From positions 1,554,501 to 1,618,500 of the forward strand of contig JAFBJZ010000888.1 of the NCBI GenBank assembly GCA_016785225.1: 64,000 nucleotides of DNA, read 5' to 3'. The notes beneath the pieces are model-generated. The model was not told the origin of the DNA, ran no database searches, and saw only the letters and a program-made list of their open reading frames with translations. Position 1 is the stretch's first letter; every line of letters starts with the position of its first letter. This document shows, piece by piece, positions 13,701-28,376 of this stretch. Position numbers and translations under genes: made by a program. The DNA comes from Psettodes erumei. Its lineage: Eukaryota > Chordata > Actinopteri > Pleuronectiformes > Psettodidae.

Positions 13701-16700
13701 TGTGTATATAACTTTGTTCCTGTGACTGTGTGAAAATGTTTGGGGTTTTTTTTAGGTATGTTTTTTGTCTGTTCCCAAAAGTACACTCCAGAGCGAGTGA
13801 TCTTATTCAGCAACATTGATAGTCAACAACACAAGACGTGGAGAACCGCTCGGGGAAAATCATCTTCTACCTTCCAGCAACCATATTTGAAAGAATGCCT
13901 TACTTAAATGCAACAAAAGTTACTGATTGGCACAGAGACATGATAAATAATTGTTATAAATTATTCACTCACAGAGATAAGGTAGCATCCCATGTGCCTG
14001 ACAAATCACAAGCTGAAAGGGGCCAACGCAGTGGCACGTGAGCGCACTGCCTCGCTCCACTCTCACTCATCTCATCTCACCATACATCCCTTTCTACACA
14101 GATCTCTCTCTCTCCATCATGCATTCAGATCAAGTCAGATCTGGACAGAATATGCTGATGGGTAGAAGTGATTATTGACCACCTTATGGCTGAAGAGAGG
14201 AGATGAATAGGCTCTTCACATAAACAGGCCAAAACCCAATCTGTTGGCCAGAGACATCACTGCTCACCACCTGCTAGGCTGTTGTTCACAGTGTCTGCCA
14301 CCAGCTAAAGTTGTTCTCAAATTGTCACTGAGCACTTTTGAGAGGACAGTAGGATAGAAAAACACATACACACACATACACACAATCTTTTTTCCACTGC
14401 AGAAAAATATATACTCTTGCATTCAGCTGAAGATAAATAGGTTTGAAATTACCAAAACACAGCCCTTCTTGTCTACAACCTGCATGTGCACACACTCTCA
14501 CATGCTCTCAACGGAACAAGCACAAACAATTGCAGACGCCCACAATTTGCAGTAGCGCTTTACACTCCCAAGTCACGGGCAAGAGAGCGCCACAACATGA
14601 GAAAAGTGACAAAACACGACCTCACACAAGCTGCTGTGGTCATCACCGGCAGATATGCGAAGCCGTCAAGGCAATAACACATTTTCCGAAATGAAAGAGC
14701 AAAGTATTACCGCAGAAGCACAATAAAAGAAAGGGGAAAGAAAAAAGGGGACGTAGAAAGAGAAAGAGGGATTTCCAGGAGAGTTGTTACCTAGAAGAAA
14801 AAGAGAAAAGGTGTGAAAGAAAGTCTGCAGAGCCCAGAGTCCTGTCTAGATAAGGAATAAGTGAGAAAAGGAAGAACTGGAGAGAGCAGCAGCATTAGAA
14901 CTCAAACATTCAACACAGGAAATGAAACCCACACAGACTTGAGAGGTGACAGGGCAGATGCCCACATGAACATACATACACACTGGCTCACATGTCCTAC
15001 CTGTTTGGCTAAGCTGAGAGGTGCTCCGGCTCTTGCGTGACATGCCAACCATGGCCTGCATTTTGGCACCAATGCTGGAGCGCCTCTTCTTGTCGTCAGT
15101 GCCTACCGTGCCAACCGCCGTGTCCGACTGGCTGCCGTCCGTCTTCTCCAGGTTACACATGTCGCCGCTGATGCTCGTGCTCTTGGTGATGTTCATCCCA
15201 CCCGACGAGCCCATCTGCCTGTTTTTCATTTTGGATGCAAAGTCACTGTCAGCCACCACCATTGACATGGGGGGGTGGGGGGGGGGGGGGGGGGGTGGGG
15301 GGTGGGGGGGCAGGCGAGGACAGAGAAGGACAGGGCCAGAGGAGAGAGGAGGCCAGTGGATGTGGAAGGAGAGATGATGGAAGAGGGGACAGGAGGAGAG
15401 GACAGAAGAGAGGATAGGAGAGGACAAGGTGTGGGGTGAAAAGGAGAGAAGGACAGAGTTCAGGTACAGGAGTTCATGACAGTATGTTACAGTTATAGTT
15501 GTGTTCAGGGTTTAAAGAGGAGGCGCTGTCGATCCATGCACTGAATGAGCCCTTGCATATTCTCCTCTTTTCAGCTCCTTACATAGTTTAGTACTATTAC
15601 TTGTTTTGGTCACTGTGAGTTGCAAGAGATACTTCTTTGCTTTCTAATACATTCCCTTTAACATTCAACATTCATTCACTCCGCATTAGAAAATTTAGGG
15701 GATTTAAATTTAAGGGAATGTCAGCACCTTTGCTTGGTTGTGTGGCGAGATTTTGATCATGATTAGCGGTTAGTGCTCAGTCCAAGCACTGGACAACTTG
15801 TTTTGATTTTGTTTGCTTGTTTGGGCTTTAATTTCAGTGGCTTCATTACCAGGTCTCTGACACTGTAGAGTTCTTTTGTACAAATAAAATTTCTGTACAT
15901 TCAGTGTTTCCCTTCCAAAGACACAATGTAGGTCCTTGATGTGTAAAATATTTTCGATTTATTTTCCTTCCTCAAAACATCAAACTTCCAAACTACCAAA
16001 AAGGAAAGAAAGTTGTTTTATGGCATTATTATCCAGCTCTTCCCATTTAAAAGGAAATAGGTCAGGGTCCAAATGAAAGACTTATTTTGTCTCTGCCAGT
16101 AAAATTATCTTAAGAGACTAATTACATTCTGTTTCATAGGCTCTACATTCTTCATGGGTTACGTGGTTGTGTCCTCAGGCTACTACTCATTAATTACAGG
16201 GTCTGACCTCCACTGTTCAAAGTGTCTCATAAAGACAACTTATGGAGAGACACGCTGGCTGAAATGGGAGAAGAATATATACATCTTGACAACTGATTCC
16301 ATCAATTACCTCAATTAGACACCTTCAAATTCTGCTCTCTCATATATTAGATATTAGGGTTCAACTCCAACTCATTCCAATTAGGAGAATAATCATTTTA
16401 TATGGGAGACTACATCTGACTCTGTCACAGGATTTCAAGTGTAGGCAGCAATATTGCATTAACTGGGCATGAAAATTGAGTGATGCTTTTAATTTAAATG
16501 TTGTCTCTTGTTAGAGCTTCAGAGGACTGCCTGTCCAGCCTGCATAGGCCCTGTGGTCCCTGTGTTTCCATATTTCAGCTGGCAGCTAGTGGTGAAATAA
16601 GTCAGACATGCTATAAAGAATGCACACACCTCGTGCCTCAGCCTGCGGTGTAATGCCTTTTTGTTTATGCCAGTTCTGATGCCAGTGGGTTCTGTTATGG

Positions 16701-19700
16701 ATCAGCCTGTACTTTCATACATAAATATTGAATGCTTATTGGGGGGATTAGCGCCTTTGATCAGTTAATGCAGCCCAGGAGCTTTCACTCGATGCCTGAC
16801 AACACTGCAGGCTGATGTGCTACAGGTGACACCAAAATAGGCTCTTTTACTATTGTCACAGTGAGGCTGTATTTCATCAGCTCAACACCTCATGTGTTAC
16901 ACCAGATATCAGCACAGAGGAGAGGTCAGGGACTCTCGGGCGCTGTTGCCTCTGCAAATTATTACCCACATAGATTAAAGTGATAAGCACAGTGCCTGCT
17001 CAGGACTTTTCAACAATAAATTAATGTTCGATGAAATATTTAAAATATACTCAGTAATTGAAGATTTGATGCAATTTATTTATCTAATGTGACAAATGTT
17101 CCTCTTGTCTATCTGGATGCACTGTAGCCAACAAATATCTAGTGTGAGTCTTAAATCCTGGCCAGGAAGAAGACCAATAATAAAGTTTAAAATTAATTAA
17201 TTTGATGTAAACACAGATCCTGCTGATTCAAAAGAATAATCTACAGATCTAACTGGATGAAGTTCTGTACTGATTAAAGTGATAGAAGCTATACTGCTGG
17301 TCTCAATGAGCACATTCTGCTGTATCTTTCTTAACATACAGCATTTCATTTCATTCATTTCATCAAATATATTGTCATATATATATATATCACTGTTATA
17401 TATTACAGCTATGAATTTAAGCTTGTTCAGTATTGAAAATTACTAACTTATTATTAGTAACTTTGACTTAATTAGTCATAAGTAACTTTGACTTTGAATG
17501 TATCAAAATACATTTACACTCGCCTCTACTTGCTGCTCCTCCACCACTCTTTCTAAACCTCCTCTCATTACAGTAGCTTGACTCTCTGAACAGGTCCTGG
17601 CTCTAAGGCCGGTCTGAGTGTGTAAATGTGCCTGCTTGGAAAACTGGGACCCTCCAGGGACTTCTGATTTTTTCAACCTCAGCCCAAAGAACATAGTGCT
17701 CCTCATCATACAGATTGCACACCATGCACTTTCATCTAGGCCAACATGTTCCTAAAACAAAGCAAAACCAGGAACTTTTTAGCATGGTGAAGTCCTGCAA
17801 AAGTTTTGGGGTTTATAGATTTAATAACAGCCTCAATGAGGTCATAAAAAGCTACATACAAATGTGAGAAATCTCTGATTGCCCCCTGCCCCCTTTCTCT
17901 CATACTTGTCCCTTCCTGATCGCCTTTTATAGAAAGGAACGCTTCTTCTTTATCAGGTGAGGCAGAAAAAATTGGTCTCCATGGCAACTGTGCCCCCAGC
18001 CACAGCATTAGCATGCGAACATGCCTGTCAACACAGCTACAAAGTTTTTCGTCAAGGATTAAATAAAGTGCGAGTCTCATATTGAAATGTTGTCATCAGC
18101 TGCAGAGGTAAATCAGATGCAGGTCTCTCCTTCCACCCACCAGACAAGCTGTTGTTGAATGGGTAGACTGGAGGTTAAAGTAAACATCCCTTCCTTCCTT
18201 TCAGTAATGGTCCGGCCCTGTCCTTCAAAACAGCAGTCTTTACTCTCCCACTCTCTTTCACATGAATGAGCCGTAACCCAGGCAACAATATTGGATGAAA
18301 GAGAGAGAGGGACATGGAGAAGAGGTGATGTGGGATTTAAAAGTGCTGATGGAAAGCACCTTACATCCTGGAGACCAATGGGCACCACATCAGCTTAGAG
18401 CCGAGCGTGTGCGTTTGTTTCTGTGCAGTGGAAGTGGCCATGGACTTAAAACACACATGGCTGCCATGATGCTCATATGCCAAGCCAAAGCGAACAGGCC
18501 TGTTTAATGTGTAGCAGATGTAAATTTACACTGTGACCTCAATACATAGGAGATGAGTCATAAGTAAATGTAGCTAGCAGCGTCACTTATGCCGAATCAT
18601 ACTGCTCCGATGCTCCTATACATAGATAAGCAGAGTACAGATCAGAACCTTCGACCACTGGAAGCAGGTAATATCTTATCCATTGCACAGCAATTTGCTG
18701 ACTCCATAAATGATGTCGAGACACATGATTGATTTTCCTCAGCATGTAGAGTGTCAGTCCTGAGACGCTTACAATAGGCTGCATTGTTAATGGTTTAAGT
18801 TCATTGCACAAGCGGATGTGAGTGTCGTCACTGGCAGAGCTTACATAACAGCACATGGGGAACAGAGGTCCCTGTGCTTAGCCCAGTGCATATACTACAT
18901 ATTACACTGCTGAACTTATGATGTGAAAATAAGATAATGACATGTTGTTGTTGTTTGACTGTTAAAAATACTGTAAATTTAATTAAAGGTGGTAGTTTCC
19001 ACTGGTAAAGTTGTGTTTTGATAGTAGACTGTGGAGTTTTTTTTTTTTACCTCTAGCATCCTGTGCAGTGACTGCACACCAAATTCTCCTTATAAAATAA
19101 GCACATAAGCAGTGCATGCTGTGATGACCTGATATAATGTGACTGAAAAAAGTATCACACAAACAAATCACAAAGCACCCAAAACCCCAAAATTGAGTTT
19201 TGATTAACTGGCGAAAACCACTGTAATATCCAAAATTTTGGATAGCGGCAACGTACACCTATTAATATTTACTGCTGCTTAGCAACCACCTCTTTCCTGA
19301 CTGCTGTCAGTGACTTTACCATGTGGTGAAAGAATGGCATTCAGCTATTTTTAATGTCTAAATTCATTAAAAATGGGTTTTTTGTAGGAGCTTGGCACTA
19401 TTTTATATACTGTCTTAACTCAGTTTTATAAAAGCTTTCAACTGTACTCTACACTGTAAAACCATTTTGTTGACAAACTGTCTATTTATGGACTGTGTAC
19501 CGTGTGCAGCAGCAACACTCACATGAACATCTTTACTCAACCCGTGTGACTAACAGGATGCAGGGCTTTCTTGATATGACTCTTCTCATGTGTTGTTGTC
19601 CCACAAGAGCAGAATGACTCACATGTGGTTAAACAGCAGGTATATTGATTTATACTGTAGCTGTCATGAAGGAATAAGGGTTGATCGCACAGACAGGAGT

Positions 19701-22700
19701 CGTCAGCATGTTAAAAGCACCACTAATCCAGCTCACTTTCAGGCAAAATGGAATACACTGTTTAAAGGTGGAATATTCACTATATTTATCATCAGAAGGT
19801 TTTTCTCAGACAGGCTTTATAATCACATTAATTATAGTTTCCAGTGACTGAAAGTGAATTAACTGCTGGTTGACAGTGCACATATGAGGGTTGCAGTGTT
19901 ACAGGGAGAGAAAGCGAGATGTTCGTGGCACATCTAGAAGGAGCTGGGAGAATGTGGGAGGTTTGGGCTGACAAGTTGCAGGTGCAGAGGGACACCGTAG
20001 GAGTCGCATAGCATGTGAAGAACACAAACTGGCAGACAAAATACCGATGCAACATCCCGGCAGCGAGTAGCACAGACAAACGACAAAGAGACACACGCTG
20101 CAGCCTCAAAGCAGACAGACGGACAACTTTGCACTGTCTCTGCTCCTGAAGATGCTCTGTCATCTAAAAATGCACCATGTCAGAAGCATGTTTGTGCACA
20201 TTTCAGTGGATCTGCTCACATTTCCATCATGTGCATTCAGCCTCCTGCAATTTGTTTATCAGACTGTACACACTGGAGCAGTGTTAATTACACAAAAGAG
20301 GGTATTGCTTTTATCTTAATGTGTTTTCTTCTAAAGCCAGGGAGACACTGAGCAGCACTTATGTTGGTAAGAAGTACTAACTTGAATCCTGCTGTGAATG
20401 TGATTTGATGGTGTGAGCTAAGTATTAGGAGTGTGAGCCAAGCTTTTGTCCTGCTGTGAGATTCCAGATCAATTTGTTCTTGAAATTGCTTGACATACTT
20501 TATGTATCTGCTGGGCCAGCGCTTGTCAGAAGTGGGACTATTCTCCCTCGTGACCACAATGAAATCGTGTCATGTTAAATGCGGTGTTCTGCATGCATCA
20601 ACCTAAAAAAATACATACATGTATTCAGTGATGTATGTGTGTTATATCACACTGACATACAACAAAATATGTTCACGCTACAAGGTGAAATATGAATAGA
20701 TGATCAAATCTCTGATCTGAGTCATACTTTTTCAGAATGGCACACAAGGCACAGGTCACCACAATGAAATTAGTCAGATGCTTGGCAACAAAAGCATCAT
20801 TTGAGAAACCAAAGCCATTGTTGTGGGAGGGTGCCGTGAGGTGCCAAAGTCAGACGTATCAACTCACTGTAATCTGCCAGCAAACTGTTTTTCACTGTAA
20901 TGCATTTTTCTGCCACTTACACCTATGTGGTATTTGGCCATGCAAATGCGTAGGTTTGGTTTTATTCACTGAGGTTCTGTTGCTAGGAAATAAATGAAGG
21001 TGAATCAATCATATTCCATTCACCTACCATTGTACTTTACTGTATTTTTCATTTTCAAAAGCAGAATGTCTTTCCAGAGGCAGTAAGAATAATTCACAGA
21101 TCTCAAAGTCACCATTTTCTCAAAGTTGGACAATAGTTTTCAATAAAATATGTGAGACAATGAGGTCTGTGGATTAGTGATTTTCAAACTTTCCCCCAGT
21201 CCTAAATCTGCATACATATATACTGTACCGTACATGTACTCTTAGTTTAATTTTTTATTTAATTTTTATTCTTTGTACTGTATTCCTGCAGACAAAATCT
21301 CGAATTTGTGGAAAATAAAACAACCTAAAAAACTGTTTTTGTTTGGTTGGTTTCAATGAACTTATATTTCTTATTTATCTTATTGAGTAACTCAACACCA
21401 GGCTGAACAGCAATACTGTACAATCCTCTCTAGTTTCTAGTTTCTATTCTCTGTTGGACTTGTAATTCACACCCCAAAAATGAGGTCACAGCTTTCTGGA
21501 GAACATGTGTACATCACTGCAGCAAGGAAGTTAAACCACTGGAGGTCAGCAAGGTATGGTTTTCAGGGAATGTTAAGTTAGACTTTAAAATGCCGGCTGT
21601 GCTGTGTTCATGTCCGTCTTATGTGCTTCTGATGTGTGAACAGGCTGCAAGTGTTTTAAGATCACTATGATTAACAGGCGGAGATGTTATTCCATTTCAG
21701 TACTGGGTAAGGTTTAATAGGGCCAAAGTTATGTTATTAGCAAGGTCAAGGGGTGGGGGATAGTCACCACACTCTGTTTTGCAGCGTGCAGACATCAGCG
21801 GACCACTGGGAGCTACAGGTCTGCGACATTGTTAGTAGAAGTCTACAGTTAGAGGCTGCCACACACATGTTACCTGAGGTCAGTCTCTGAGATACTCCTC
21901 TGGTGCAAGTCCTCTTCTTTCTCCTCCAAATCCTCCTGATGCTCCTTGTCTGTGTCTACCTCAGCCCCTGTGTCTTTCCTCTCTCCCTGCAATCTCCCCT
22001 CTTTACTGGCCCTTCTCCCTCCCTCTCCTCCCTCTCCCGCCTCCTCCTCCTCTCGCACCTCTCCTAACTGCTCCTCCCCCTCCCGAGACTGGCTCCTTGA
22101 TTGCAACTGGCTGAAGACGGAGACAGAAGCACAGAGAGCAGCACATGCGAAGCAGAAAGAAAATCCAAACAAAGTATGAATAATGCCAACCAGAGAAAGA
22201 AAGACAAACACAGAGACACAAGCGCAGCCAAGTTCAAAAGCAGACGGAATGAAAATAACAGAAAACAGAAATGCGGACTTACAGCAGGCGCCATGCAAAT
22301 GAATTTGTTTTTTGCTTTGGTATGAGACAACACCCAAAGATATGCAATGTGGTTTTTGTTTCAGTGTTTGTTGTCAGATATAGACAAACTTCCCCCCACA
22401 GCCTGAAAGAGCACGAGTTCAGTCATTTGGTTCCAGATTTTTCTAAAACGGAGCCAAAACCTGAACTCGTCACAGAGAGAAAATGACTGACAGTGCTAAA
22501 GGGTGCATTTTCCTCTTTTTGCTGAACCAAGTGCAAATCATTTTAAAAACTGAAATCATCTGCACATGGTGACAAATTAACAAACAAAAGTTCATGGCTG
22601 AGGGGGATTTGTCTATTCCTCACAACATCTACAACATTGTTAAGAGTGAGACAAAGTTAACTGTCCCCTGGTGTGGACATCAGCCTACCGGATCTTGCGA

Positions 22701-25700
22701 TTCCCTTGCGGCCTTTCTGACTGGACAGACATGTAGCTCGTGCTGCTGAACCGAGAGGCACTGCTAGTTCTCGACACAGCGGACACGTCGCTTACATCGC
22801 TGTCCGATGACTTGGCTGACAGGTTGTCTGAGCCGCGTGGATCTCTGCCTGAACGCTGCAGACAGGACAACACATAAAGAAAACATCATAGGTTATCATA
22901 AAATTTTGTTCTGGTGCTTGACTTGTGCAGTCCTTTGGCAAACATGAGTGAAAAGATCATAGCTGCTTTTAACTCTGAGGTACTTATACTGTAAAAAGGA
23001 GACACTTGTGTAACATAAAATAATAGACTAATGTAAACGTTAAAAAGTGAGGGAAGACGATGGACTGCTCTGAAGCGCTGCTCGCATGCCTTTAGCCTTT
23101 TATGAATAAATCTTCTTGATCGAGATAAGTTCTGCAGAAGTGGGCTCGTGAATGTCAGTAATGTTGACTTATTAGTAGTGCTCTCAGTGGAGGAGGGAGA
23201 AAAGAGGAGGGAAAACGGTGTTACATAAAGTTTTTTTAGGTGTCTTTTGAAAGGTCAAAATGCACTTCATTCCAATGCATCATTGAGATGTTTGAGAAGC
23301 AGAGCTGTGAGTTGAATCAGGGGAGATACAGTCTGAGAACTTTGTTCATTCAGAGCATTTCAAAAAGGTGGTCCTCTCAGTTCTGCTTTTTGGTTACATG
23401 TACAAATTAGTTTTATCTTGACCAACTGTGAGATTAGTTCATTTTACTTTTGATACATATTTGTATAATATATATACAGTAGTAGTATTTACATTTGTCT
23501 TTACTTTACAAGAATTTGGACGCAAGACTTTAAGACAAATGGCACAATATAATGTAAAATACTGTGACATTTAATTTGCTTTTACACAGATTTTTTTTTT
23601 TTTAAAAAAGAGCTTTAAAATGAGACTTCCTTGAAGACTGAAATGGGATGACAAACTTGGCATGTACCTGGTTCAAGAATATTTGTAATACTTGATGTGT
23701 GTATAATATCCTGTATGTGTCTCTAGTTAGTGGCATGTTTACTGTAAGAGAACCTGAACTGAGCATTTCAGTAACTGTTCTGTGTTACTTTGCGGTTTCA
23801 GAGGAGGCGCTCAGAAGTCTGCTGTTTAATAATAGTGTGAGCATTGTTTTGCCAATGGCAGTTTCAAGGAGGATAATGTTCAACAGGCAAGGACAACTCA
23901 CAGTCTAATCTGCTTTTTATAGACTGCGAGCTAACACATGGGGTGCTCCTATTGCATACGTTTTCATAACACTGACATAAAAGGAAAGCTGGACAGAGAG
24001 CCTTTGTCTTGTACATCTTGGCCGAGGCTGCAGTGAGACACCAGACTCACGCCGAGCTCTCTAAACACGATCAGGACGTCTCTCCACAGTAGTAAACACT
24101 CTGCACACACTCACTGTAACATTTCCCAAATTTATGGCAAGCAGTTTAAAGGCTCAGTTCACCCAAATGAGAAAGACCAAGGTTATAGTCTCACTGTAAG
24201 TTGTATCTATCTGTGCATATAACCAAGATTTTGAGATGTACATCCCCAACATCTTCTTCAGAATGAAAGTGACAGAAATTTGGTTTGTGTGGCTCAAAGC
24301 TCTGAAGAATGATACAACGTCTTTCTGAAAGTTTTCCCAGGACTGCAAGACAATCCACAGACATGGCTGGGAACATGAATTATCATTATTTTCTCTTTCA
24401 GTGAAATAAAAATTGCAACATAAAAGTGTAAAAAAAACAACCTGTGAATAACTGGGACACTGTGTCAGGAAAGGCATTTTTTCCACTAAAATGTCAGCAA
24501 AACTGTTTGCTGTTTGCACCAGAGTAAATGAGTATATGGTATATCTCATATTACCCAAGTCATAAAATGCAAATTGACTGAGTTGAAAAACTGAATTCAG
24601 TGTTTATCAGATTTCCAGTGTTTGTGTGCACATATACACTGTGCAAACATCAATGCATATACATAGTAGGATGTTGATATGTGCTTGTGCACATGCTTGA
24701 CTGCTCTCGAAATGTGCCATATGGCCTTTGCACAGTGCAGCCATGCAAGCACTACACTGTGGGTACATGTTTTCTGCTGTGATTCCGTGGAAACGAAGCA
24801 AACATCCAGCATATCCGGACGTGTTTTTACCTTGTGGTAGTCCTGCTCCAGCCTGGAGTCGGAGCCAGCTCCCTGCTTATACTTGTTCATCTTTAGTTTC
24901 ATCTGCCTGGTCCTCTCCTCCATGTCCATACCTGACCACAGAGACGGCAGACCATCAGATGGAGGCTAATACAGTGAGGGAGGCCTAATGGGAGGACATA
25001 GTGTTATGGTGAGAAACAAGCTTCTGCTGAGCTATGAGCCATGAGCTATGACGAGGACAGGTCTAATGGGAAAAAGCTGAATGGTCGGCAGTATTAACAA
25101 AGAAACACAAACACGAACTGTAAGCTGCATAACATAATAAACTGCTTCACTTGTAACCAACTGGTCAATTAAGAAACAATAATTTTTAATCGAAAATCTT
25201 GACCACTCTGCTTTTTAATTCGGTATTAATATTCAAATAATATCTTTAAATAATCCCAACTACACATTAAAGGAACTCTGAAGCCATATTATTACAGTAA
25301 ACAAACTATACTCCACCTCTAAACAATGCTTGTGACCCATGGTGGGTACACTGTAGGCAAAACTCTGGAGAAATGCCAATCCTTTGACAACAAATGTGGT
25401 ACCTGAATGATTGGGCTAATTGGCCAAGATACCCCTCTCAGGTCAAACTCTTGCAAAGTCTTGCAAAAAAAAGAGTCATTTCAGTGATTGTGAAACGATA
25501 ACGTCATCATGTTTGCCCATCTTATCCTCTGCTCAGTTCATTTTAAGCACTGTGCTTTGCACAAACATCACGCCATAATCAATACACAAGCTTTAACTTT
25601 CTCTGTGGAGGTAATTATGCCAATGCATAAGAACTCTACACAGTTTATGCAACTACGACAGAAAATAAACCACCAAAATGATACCTTATAAATAAATACT

Positions 25701-28341
25701 TTCTGCTGGATGTGCTGCATCTCCACAAAAAACCTTTGCAAAAACAAGGCCGCCAAATGATGGCTTTCCTGCTGCAGCTGCATCTCCATTCTCTCCACTT
25801 GCTCTCTGTCTCTACTTTTGTGTCACATGATGCCGATGACAACGTGAAGGTGAACGCACAAGCATAAGTGCCATGCGCACATACAATGTGCCTGTCATTT
25901 CACATACACACACAAGAAAAGCAACACAAGCTGGGAGTGAAATAATGACTGCATACGGTGAGGCAGTGAATCAGTCTCATTAGAATGGAGTTGGTTCTCT
26001 GCGTCTCTTGTGTGTACCTACACTGCCCACACACCTTCAGGTCTTAATTTTTCTGTAAAATTACATGGAATGGCTTATTTTGTATGAGAAGCATTCAGTA
26101 AACTGCTTGTTATGCCACGCTGTATCAGCTACAGTTTTGCAACATCTATTTACCTGAGAAAGGTTAAGTGTGCTGATTAAGTAAAGTAGTCATGCTCCTT
26201 TTTTTTAAAGTTACAGTGGAGTCAGAAAGCATTATGACAGCGTTTGTTGTTCTGTGTCTTCCAGCTCACTGAATTTGAAATGAAACAATGGCTATGAGGT
26301 CAAAGTTGTTACTTTATTAAGTGTCAAAGTGAAATGAGGGTCTTTCCAGCCACATCAGATCAACAGGGGAGAGATTTCTGAGGTTTAAGGAATAGCCCCC
26401 AGTTTTAGGGAACAGAAAGTGACTGGACAATGTGGACTTCATAAAATTTCTCCTAACATGTTATGATACCTCACAGTGACAAGGAGATTCAAAGAAGTGG
26501 GAACCATAAAACTGACTACATGTCCTGAATGTCAGCTCTTCAACATCATAGTCATTGTTTCATTTGAAAGAAAATGTGCTGAATAAGAACCAGATAATGA
26601 CCTGCACATTTGTGTTTTTCTTTTTGACTGCATTTTATTTTAAAAACAGTGTCTGAAGTATGGGACTCTAAATGATATTCCCTTGAATAACATCCAAAAC
26701 CCTTTGAAATTTGACATATTTTGTCAATTAAGTTCTACATAAAGAGGCCACAAAATCAAATCAAAGGAAAATTACCATAGAGAGGGTAATCCAAATAAGG
26801 AGAACAGTTTTCTTTTTTCTTTTTTCTTTAGGTGGGTCTCATATCAAGACCTGGTGCAAAGAAACAACACTGGCATGACCATGACCATGCTTCAATGAAC
26901 CATAAGCCCACACAGTCTGTCCACAGCAAAATAAAGGAGTGCGAAATGACCAAAAAGCCAGAGGCATTGTCCACAGAACAATTAGGAGCGCAAACCACAC
27001 AAGAGAATGGTGGCGAGCGACACGGGAAAAGAACAGGCGATTGAAATGAGGGGAGGTAGGTTGGGAAGGGCAAGCCAGGAAGACATACAGAGTGAATAAA
27101 AGTAGAAGAAGAAGAGGAAGCAGAGTCAGAAAAGGAAGAAGGAGAAGAAGAAGAAGAAGAAGGAGGGACAGACCTGAGTTCGTCCAACTTGGTGAGTCCG
27201 TGTCTTCTGGGATCACATCACAGAATGGACAGACACAGACAGAGGAGAGGAAGATGGATGTGAGAGGATGCACGAAGGGTAAGGGGGAGACAGAGGAGGA
27301 GAAGGTAGGACGGGAGGTGGGGGTTGGGGGGGAGCGGGCGGGCGGGCGACGCCATCACCGTGATCGCCAAGTGTGCCGGGTTTGGAGGGCCGGAGTGAAT
27401 AGGGAGAGGATGGAGGGTCGGGAGGAGGAGGGAGGGTGACACAACACAACAACAATACGACACGAAAATGACAAAACAACGAGCACAGAACACACAAACA
27501 AAATCATAGAGTACACCAAGAACACACAAACTCCACCATGGGCACAGTGAGAAGTCAAAGTAGAGCAAGAGGGTGCGAGGCCAGGAGAGGCTGAGGTAGA
27601 GGCTAAGACTTAAGTTATTAGAAATTAGAAAGGGGGAGAAGTTGGAAAGGTGAGGTTCTGTGCTTTAAAGGAAAAAAGAGCTGAAACAGTAAAGAGATGT
27701 TAATGTACCCCACCAGAGAAAAACTTGAGGCCTCTAAGGATAGGAGGAGGAGAGGGGGAGAGGAGAGGAGGGTCAAAGGAGGAGTGGATGTCACTTGAGT
27801 CTGCATGAGGCAACTGTGGGGGAGACAGCCTGGAAAAATAACATAAAAGAAAGAAAAAAAAACACACAACACAAACTGAAAGCACAGAGCAGCGAGCACA
27901 CAAAAGAGAGAGCCAACTACCTCTCAGAGCACCAGGAAGGAACGTGAAAATTGAGAAACCTGAGTCGAGTGCACGAGTGCACATTCAGATGTACACACGC
28001 GTGCAGTCACACACAGACACAGACAGACACACACAGACGTCAGCTCCAGAATCATTCTGAAAGAAGGTTACGCAACATCATGCCCTGCCTGCTTTCCAGC
28101 ATCTCTTACATATTTCCCGTCCCTATTATTTATCCTCCTTCCTTCCCATCAGCATGCTGAGACCATGGAATATTCCATTTCATTTCTCTTTCCCTCCAAA
28201 GATGGACTGCACTTTAATCTCTCTATCAGATAGGAAGACACTTCCATGTGTGATTTTGTTCCTGTGTAAGCAACAACTCCAGGACCCAGTGTCCTGGATT
28301 CTGTAAACTAAATTCCAAAACCAACAGTGACAGTCGGCAGG

Positions 28342-28376
<35 letters not shown>

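Noticed and set aside
26839..27568. Several long overlapping minus-strand open frames rich in Leu, Pro and Ser
   Set aside because: They translate purine/pyrimidine low-complexity DNA, lack codon structure and match no known family.
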